From: an uncultured Bacteroidales bacterium
GTDB taxonomy: Bacteria > Bacteroidota > Bacteroidia > Bacteroidales > UBA932
Length of the DNA stretch: 38,384 nucleotides
Reading direction: 5' to 3'
Assembly (NCBI GenBank): GCA_947630665.1
Contig: CANRID010000023.1
Coordinates: 1 to 38,384 of the forward strand
The translations under genes were made by a program, and so were the position numbers. Positions 34,249 through 38,384 of this stretch are shown piece by piece. Each line of letters begins with the position of its first letter. The stretch's first letter is position 1. Below the pieces are notes generated by a model. The model ran no database searches and was not told where the DNA came from. It saw only the letters and a program-made list of their open reading frames with translations.

Positions 34249-35363
34249 GACAGGCGAAGCTTTATCCGATGGGCAGTTCTTTTTGTGGTAGCCAGAAGGA
34301 TCAGGCTGATCCAGACCGGGACGAATCCGCCGATGCGGTAGATCCATTCGAGATATGAACGATGACGGGGAATGCGGGTGGGGGATACGAGATTGGGCTG
34401 CAGGCAGGCCTCTGTCTTTACCTGCCGGCATTGTACCCGGTCTGCAATCTCACCGAACAGTTCCTCCCCTTTGCGGGTATTGCAGAATAGCAGAGAACAG
34501 CCTTTATTGTCCGCTCCCATCTCAGGAAAGCTCTTTTCTATCCCCCAGAAATCCCCGATGGTTATATCGGACAGATGCTTCAGTCCGGCAAAAGGGCAGG
34601 AGCCGCATGAGGGGCGCAACAGGCTGTCCCGGTAAATAAAAAAATCAGGGGTGACGGTACGCCCGTTATTGAACCTGAAGGTCTCCCGGTAAGAGCGCCA
34701 TCCGAACCTTTTGTCTCTGAAATGAACGGAGACAATCCGTTTCTTATGCCGGTGCTCCAGATATTTTAGATAGTCTCTCCATATATAAGGGCCGATCACT
34801 CCGTGACAAACTAAATCCACCAGATACAATTTTTCCCGCAGGGGGCTCTCTACGCAGGAATAAAGTCCCGCAACCTGGCAGGGCGTTCCCGAAAAAAGCA
34901 CATCCTTGCCCAGGAGCAGATCCCGTTTTATTTCCCGGAATATATTTCCCAGATAGCTCTGAACATACTTGCTGCCTCTGAAATCGTCCCGTCCCCGGGG
35001 AGAGGCAGCGCGTTTGTGCATTACCTTGAAATGATCCGAATAGCCTGCCCCATAGACCACGCCTCCTCTCTCGAGTATCCGGTCGGACAGGGCGATGAAA
35101 GCGGCTCCGCTCTGGCTCCTTTCCAGCTGGCTTATATCCCGATGCCGCACGGCATAGGCAAATGCTGGCGGGGGAGAATCATCCTCTATGGAATGGAACG
35201 CACAGACGGAACCACATATCCCGCACTTCGTACAACGTGCCTGATTTACGGCCGGATAAAGAAATCCCCAGCTGTCGGGCCGCATCTCTATCGCCCCGCA
35301 AGGACAAGCAACTGCACAGGCCGTGCATCCGCTGCATAGCTTTTTATCTTTCTCTCCTGTCAT
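34245..35363 (-). CDS. FrhB-like 4Fe-4S protein (coenzyme F420 hydrogenase/dehydrogenase beta-subunit family)
   Basis: 372 residues. Two [4Fe-4S] ferredoxin motifs lie at the N-terminus: CSGCTACAVACPCGA and CTKCGICGSVCAF. The F420-dehydrogenase beta-subunit domains follow, with GVVYGAGY, RGSKYVQSYLG, FSGTPCQVAGL and SDITIGDFWG. F420 is not expected in Bacteroidetes; relatives in polysaccharide loci are thought to act on flavin and a sugar or pyruvyl group, but the reaction is unknown. It overlaps both neighbours (20 bp with the GT2 gene, ATGA with the pyruvyl transferase). Confidence 0.9.
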   Translation of the reverse strand: MTGEKDKKLCSGCTACAVACPCGAIEMRPDSWGFLYPAVNQARCTKCGICGSVCAFHSIEDDSPPPAFAYAVRHRDISQLERSQSGAAFIALSDRILERGGVVYGAGYSDHFKVMHKRAASPRGRDDFRGSKYVQSYLGNIFREIKRDLLLGKDVLFSGTPCQVAGLYSCVESPLREKLYLVDLVCHGVIGPYIWRDYLKYLEHRHKKRIVSVHFRDKRFGWRSYRETFRFNNGRTVTPDFFIYRDSLLRPSCGSCPFAGLKHLSDITIGDFWGIEKSFPEMGADNKGCSLLFCNTRKGEELFGEIADRVQCRQVKTEACLQPNLVSPTRIPRHRSYLEWIYRIGGFVPVWISLILLATTKRTAHRIKLRLS

Positions 35364-36258
35364 GACAGATAAAAGAAATAAGGTTTCTTACGATACGTTT
35401 ACCCATAGTTTTCAGATGATTGATCCGGTGTCGGAAATATATATTTCTATACATGTCACGTATTTGTCCGATATACATCCGCTTTTCCTTTTTGGGCAGA
35501 GAGGACATCCTTTTCAGTGTTTGCACCAATACACGTTCAAAGTCTCTGTATTTATGCAGCAATTCTCTGTACGTCTTGTATGATCCCCGTGAGTGGGAGC
35601 CTTCCCAAATGACCACTTTATATAAGTATTCCTTTATGGTCAGGCATCTGTGGCCATACAGCAGGGGCAGCAGTAGCTGCCAGTTCTGGCCCGCATTCGG
35701 GGCGGTGCTGATACATCTGTTTCCGAGGGATTTATCCAGCATGCCTGTTTTTATCATATATCCTCCCGACAGGTACCAGAAACCGTTCGTTCCGAAAATG
35801 CAATCCTCGAACAGGTTTTCCTTATCAAGGTTGTCTATGCGGAAGCCGTCGCAGACATTACCTGATTGGTCAACATATGTAGGGAGACACCGGACCATGC
35901 TGACGCTTTCATCGCTGTCTTCGAGTCTGGACACTAATTTTGAAATGGCTCCCGAATCGGCATAATAGTCGTCGCTGTCAGGCCATACCAGATATTTTCC
36001 CCTGATCAGTTTCAATCCTCTGTTGATTGCCTCGGACTGTCCGGAATGCGACTGGGATACATATTTCAAAGAATATCCTCTCTGTTGGAAAACAGGGATG
36101 TATGTCTGGATGACTTGTCGGGTACGGTCGGTCGATCCGTCATCAATGGCATACATCTCGATGGAAGGATAGTCTTGTTCCAAAATAGAGTCCAGTAATC
36201 TATGCAGGAAATCAGCGGAGTTGTAACATGGAGTAAGGACGCTTACCAAAGGTCTCAT
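35344..36258 (-). CDS. GT2 family glycosyltransferase
   Basis: 304 residues. A GT-A fold with VSVLTPCYNSADFLHRLLDSIL, AIDDGSTDRT, GQSEAINRGLKLIRGKYLVWPDSDDYY (DSDD metal site), and a YIGQIRDMYRNIYFRHRI tail. It overlaps the start of the FrhB-like gene by 20 bp. The 131-bp gap upstream to the next GT2 gene is AT-rich and holds only the short palindrome GATCGCGATC near 36313. Confidence 0.92.
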   Translation of the reverse strand: MRPLVSVLTPCYNSADFLHRLLDSILEQDYPSIEMYAIDDGSTDRTRQVIQTYIPVFQQRGYSLKYVSQSHSGQSEAINRGLKLIRGKYLVWPDSDDYYADSGAISKLVSRLEDSDESVSMVRCLPTYVDQSGNVCDGFRIDNLDKENLFEDCIFGTNGFWYLSGGYMIKTGMLDKSLGNRCISTAPNAGQNWQLLLPLLYGHRCLTIKEYLYKVVIWEGSHSRGSYKTYRELLHKYRDFERVLVQTLKRMSSLPKKEKRMYIGQIRDMYRNIYFRHRINHLKTMGKRIVRNLISFICHDRRER

Positions 36259-36389
36259 CTATAATGGAAGTATTATAATATGAACCATATTTTAAAAAAA
36301 CTTATTGGCAGATCGCGATCCGACAAAATTCTATAGTCAGTTTCATAAGATTAATCAATTCAAGCCAAAGTACCGGTTAATAATATCAG

Positions 36390-37457
36390 TCATCTTTTTA
36401 GCAGACATCTGACATAATTCATCAGTCTTCCTAATATATATACAGCGTGAGGATTTCCAGCATAGATCAAATACAAAAAAATCCTAAAATAAAACGGCAG
36501 AAGATCAGCTTTAAAACGATTCCGGAGCTCATGCCAAATGCTGTCTTTCAATATACGATACAATTGCCGTATTTTATATGGATAATCTGATACGACAAGA
36601 GACAATATATACCTACGGGTACTGTCGATAAATATTTTATCAATACACTGTACATATTGCGGATTTGAATCCATATTTAGCATAATACTGTATGCTTCGC
36701 GTAACATATCGTATGTTTCTACATAGAATTTACGACTTGTAGAGGTATCGTTATAACGATAATGATAATAACAAGCAGGCAGCCATACTATATTGGCGCA
36801 TTGGAGCGTATATTCGATTCCCCAAATCATATCTTCTCCCAATGGTATTGATAAGAATCTTATGCGGTAAGTTTCAATAAGTTCTCGTCTACGTATAGAA
36901 GTAGTTAAGTAACGTATTTCCTCGGAACCTGGACTAATATTCCTTGACCGGTACGACGAGTCACGTAGCATACAATCCAGAAAAAAATTTCTGACAGTTG
37001 TCGCACCTTTCCACTGCATTCTTTCAGGAACGGCATTAGTTTGGATTTCACGGTTCCACCGGTTTTCGAAAAATATGCCGAAAATAACAGTATCAATGCT
37101 ATTATCGTGTTCGACTTCTTCATATGCTGCACGGTAGGCATCTGCATCGATCCAGTCATCGCTGTCGACAAATGCCACGTATTCGCCCTTGGCGATGTCC
37201 AGTCCCGCGTTCCGGGCAGGTCCCTGCCCGGCATTCTGCTGATGGATGACCTTGATGCGCGCATCCTTTGTCGCCCATTCGTCACATATAGCCGGCACCC
37301 TGTCGGGACTCCCGTCATCCACCAGGATGATTTCTATATCCTGCAAAGTCTGATTTACGAGCGATGCCACGCACCGGTCGAGCCATCTTTCCGTCCGGTA
37401 ACACGGTACGATAACCGATATCTTCGGTGGTTTGGATAAATTTAACGTTTGAAGCAT
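36390..37457 (-). CDS. GT2 family glycosyltransferase, first gene of the polysaccharide operon
   Basis: 355 residues. N-terminal GT-A motifs: ISVIVPCYRTERWL, ILVDDGSPDRV, GQGPARNAGLDIAKGEYVAFVDSDDWID. The body and C-terminus are AT-rich, while the first 110 or so codons are GC-rich, with a shift near 37130. The head is repeated in broken form at 25919-26110. The ATG at 37457 is followed by the same six codons in both copies. Just upstream on the minus strand lies the last part of a wecG-like gene without its body. Confidence 0.92.
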   Translation of the reverse strand: MLQTLNLSKPPKISVIVPCYRTERWLDRCVASLVNQTLQDIEIILVDDGSPDRVPAICDEWATKDARIKVIHQQNAGQGPARNAGLDIAKGEYVAFVDSDDWIDADAYRAAYEEVEHDNSIDTVIFGIFFENRWNREIQTNAVPERMQWKGATTVRNFFLDCMLRDSSYRSRNISPGSEEIRYLTTSIRRRELIETYRIRFLSIPLGEDMIWGIEYTLQCANIVWLPACYYHYRYNDTSTSRKFYVETYDMLREAYSIMLNMDSNPQYVQCIDKIFIDSTRRYILSLVVSDYPYKIRQLYRILKDSIWHELRNRFKADLLPFYFRIFLYLIYAGNPHAVYILGRLMNYVRCLLKR

Positions 37458-37493
37458 TTACCCTTAATAAAACAGGAAGACAAGTGCAGTTTT
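37263..37493 (-). repeat. Direct repeat copy 2 (wecG tail + GT2 head)
   Basis: Matches 25919-26152 in the same direction. The part from 37458 to 37493 corresponds to the 3' end of the wecG-like gene, but in this copy the frame stops early, so it is a non-coding scar. The rest is the head of the intact GT2 gene. Confidence 0.9.
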
Positions 37494-37503
37494 ATAATAT
37501 AAG

Positions 37504-37534
37504 GCGGTACAGGCCCTTGGGAAGCCTGTACCGC
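37504..37534. terminator. Strong hairpin between the secreted-protein gene and the polysaccharide operon
   Basis: A perfect 11-bp stem, GCGGTACAGGC with GCCTGTACCGC, and a 9-nt loop (37515-37523). On the minus strand it is followed by an AT-rich stretch without a strict T-run. Its position after the minus-strand gene ending at 37589 suggests a terminator for that unit. Confidence 0.65.
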
Positions 37535-37588
37535 ACATGCAATGGAGCATCGGGAATTCATTTTCCCGACAGACAGCGGTTTTCCCTG

Positions 37589-38107
37589 TCACCTGAGCCG
37601 GCGGAGCATCCTGCCGATGGCCTTCCGTTTTCCGGAAGGCACCTTCCGTTCTATCCCGATACTTTCTCCCGGACCGACTTCCGCCAAGATAGTCACCGAG
37701 ACGAGGTCCTGTTCCTCCAGCTTCTCCCGTTCCTCTTCCGATAGCCGGAACGACACGCTGTTCCATCGGCCCTGCGCCCAGTCACTGCAGCACCCCGGCT
37801 GCCGCTCGGGATCCAGTGTCACCGTCTCCCCGTTCTCCAACTCCAAGCGCAGGCCCCCTCTGGCTACCCGCACCGCATAGGCATCCCGCAGGATCCGGGC
37901 CTGCAGCACCACCGCCGTATCCATCCGTACCGCCTGGCACCGCACCGAGATCCGTCCCGAACTGTCCCTACGGCTCCCCCGCAACAGCTGTTCCGCCGCC
38001 GTCTTGGCCGTTTTCCTCTCCGGCTCCGCCCCACTGGCGGCCTCCGCGTGCCATATCCCTGCCACCAGCAGCAGTACGGCACTGATGATGTATCTCTTTC
38101 TATTCAT
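37589..38107 (-). CDS. Secreted protein, function unknown
   Basis: 172 residues from the ATG at 38107. Signal peptide about 1-24 (ends WHAEAASG). The mature part is a beta-rich domain with QAVRMDTAVVLQARI and LRLELENGETVTL, two adjacent Cys, and a conserved-looking SVSFRLSEEEREKLEEQDLVSVTI segment, then a very basic C-terminus (KRKAIGRMLRRLR). I do not recognise the family. The start overlaps the preceding stop codon by 8 bp, so it is co-translated with the OmpA-like gene. Confidence 0.6.
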   Translation of the reverse strand: MNRKRYIISAVLLLVAGIWHAEAASGAEPERKTAKTAAEQLLRGSRRDSSGRISVRCQAVRMDTAVVLQARILRDAYAVRVARGGLRLELENGETVTLDPERQPGCCSDWAQGRWNSVSFRLSEEEREKLEEQDLVSVTILAEVGPGESIGIERKVPSGKRKAIGRMLRRLR

Positions 38108-38384
38108 CGTCTTCTCCTTCCTTTGCATTGCTGTTCTTCTTTATTATGTACTTGATCCGGATCCGGGCGCACCGGTTCAGCTTCGCATTCAGGCCCCGTG
38201 TGCTGGCATCGTCCACCCGACTGATCGGGTCCGTCAGGGTGTTGATCACGAAGTCCTCCCGTTTCACTCCTGCGAACTTCCCGCTCTCACGCAACCACTT
38301 CAACGCCGACCACGCCCGGTTGAACGACAGCGCCCTGTTCCTCACAAGACCTACCTCCTCCGCATTCTCTCCCGTGTAGTTGTC
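38100..38384 (-). CDS. OmpA-like C-terminal domain protein, 5' end beyond the window
   Basis: The open frame runs off the right edge; the last 94 codons are here. The pattern NRALSFNRAWSALKWLRESG ... RGLNAKLNRCARIRIKYII resembles the end of an OmpA-like peptidoglycan-binding domain (N..LS..RA...L.......LN..RR..I). Such domains end several Bacteroidetes fimbria-associated proteins, but I cannot see enough to name one. Highly charged tail (KEGEDDE). Confidence 0.5.
   Translation of the reverse strand, partial: DNYTGENAEEVGLVRNRALSFNRAWSALKWLRESGKFAGVKREDFVINTLTDPISRVDDASTRGLNAKLNRCARIRIKYIIKKNSNAKEGEDDE

Noticed and set aside
24159-37588. Insertion sequence, integrase or transposase around the polysaccharide cluster
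   Set aside because: No transposase, integrase or terminal inverted repeats were seen; the only boundary marks are the direct repeats and terminators.
1-38384. tRNA or rRNA genes
   Set aside because: No cloverleaf-like T-arm or conserved rRNA stretch was noticed by eye in the intergenic regions on either strand.

Overview
The window reads as a Bacteroidales chromosome, most likely from a gut commensal. The taxonomic call is inference and I would not name a genus. The basis is: many start-proximal boxes of the Bacteroidetes form TAnnTTTG; an Oar-type TonB-dependent receptor; DUF4270 and DUF4878-like lipoproteins; the stand-alone starch-synthase-like N-terminal domain next to DUF4270; and a choloylglycine-hydrolase family enzyme.

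Left part (1-19.1 kb) is ordinary core chromosome. In order it holds ftsX, a GT5 N-terminal-like protein plus DUF4270 lipoprotein, an Oar-like receptor, metK with a leader that resembles a SAM-II aptamer, a YhbP-like protein, comF, the diadenylate cyclase cdaA, plsY, mutS2, a small lipoprotein, an NhaD-type antiporter, a PHP-family histidinol-phosphatase-like protein, a small secreted protein and a C69 dipeptidase. Most units are short and start from their own promoters. The nhaD/PHP intergenic region carries a 9-3-9 palindrome, and the PHP gene is probably translated from a nearly leaderless mRNA.

Middle (19.1-25.6 kb) is accessory. A tightly overlapping three-gene operon encodes a GNAT-like small protein, a PP-loop PAPS-reductase-like protein (IbrA/DUF3440 type) and a ParB-fold protein (IbrB type). 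A palindrome lies in its promoter. It is followed by a voltage-gated-type K+ channel with a C-terminal zinc ribbon, a secreted choloylglycine-hydrolase family protein, an unassigned membrane protein, and an AAA_14/DUF4143 ATPase whose promoter is preceded by three 23-bp tandem repeats.

Right part (25.8-37.5 kb) is a minus-strand surface-polysaccharide operon. In transcription order it encodes two GT2 glycosyltransferases, an Fe-S FrhB-like protein, a polysaccharide pyruvyl transferase, a Wzx flippase, a DUF1919 protein, a GT2, a frameshifted acyltransferase, a GT32, a Wzy polymerase and a WecG/TagA glycosyltransferase. It is bounded by terminator-like hairpins and by two direct copies, about 230 bp each, of the same wecG-tail/GT2-head junction. 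Recombination between the copies would excise the whole cluster and rebuild an uninterrupted wecG-GT2 junction on the circle. No initiating sugar-phosphate transferase is visible here, so it would have to be encoded elsewhere. The last kilobase holds a secreted protein and the C-terminal part of an OmpA-like protein running off the right edge.

The best candidates for under-described biology are the IbrA/IbrB-like three-gene operon, the repeat-bounded polysaccharide cassette, the metK leader, and the repeat array before the DUF4143 ATPase.
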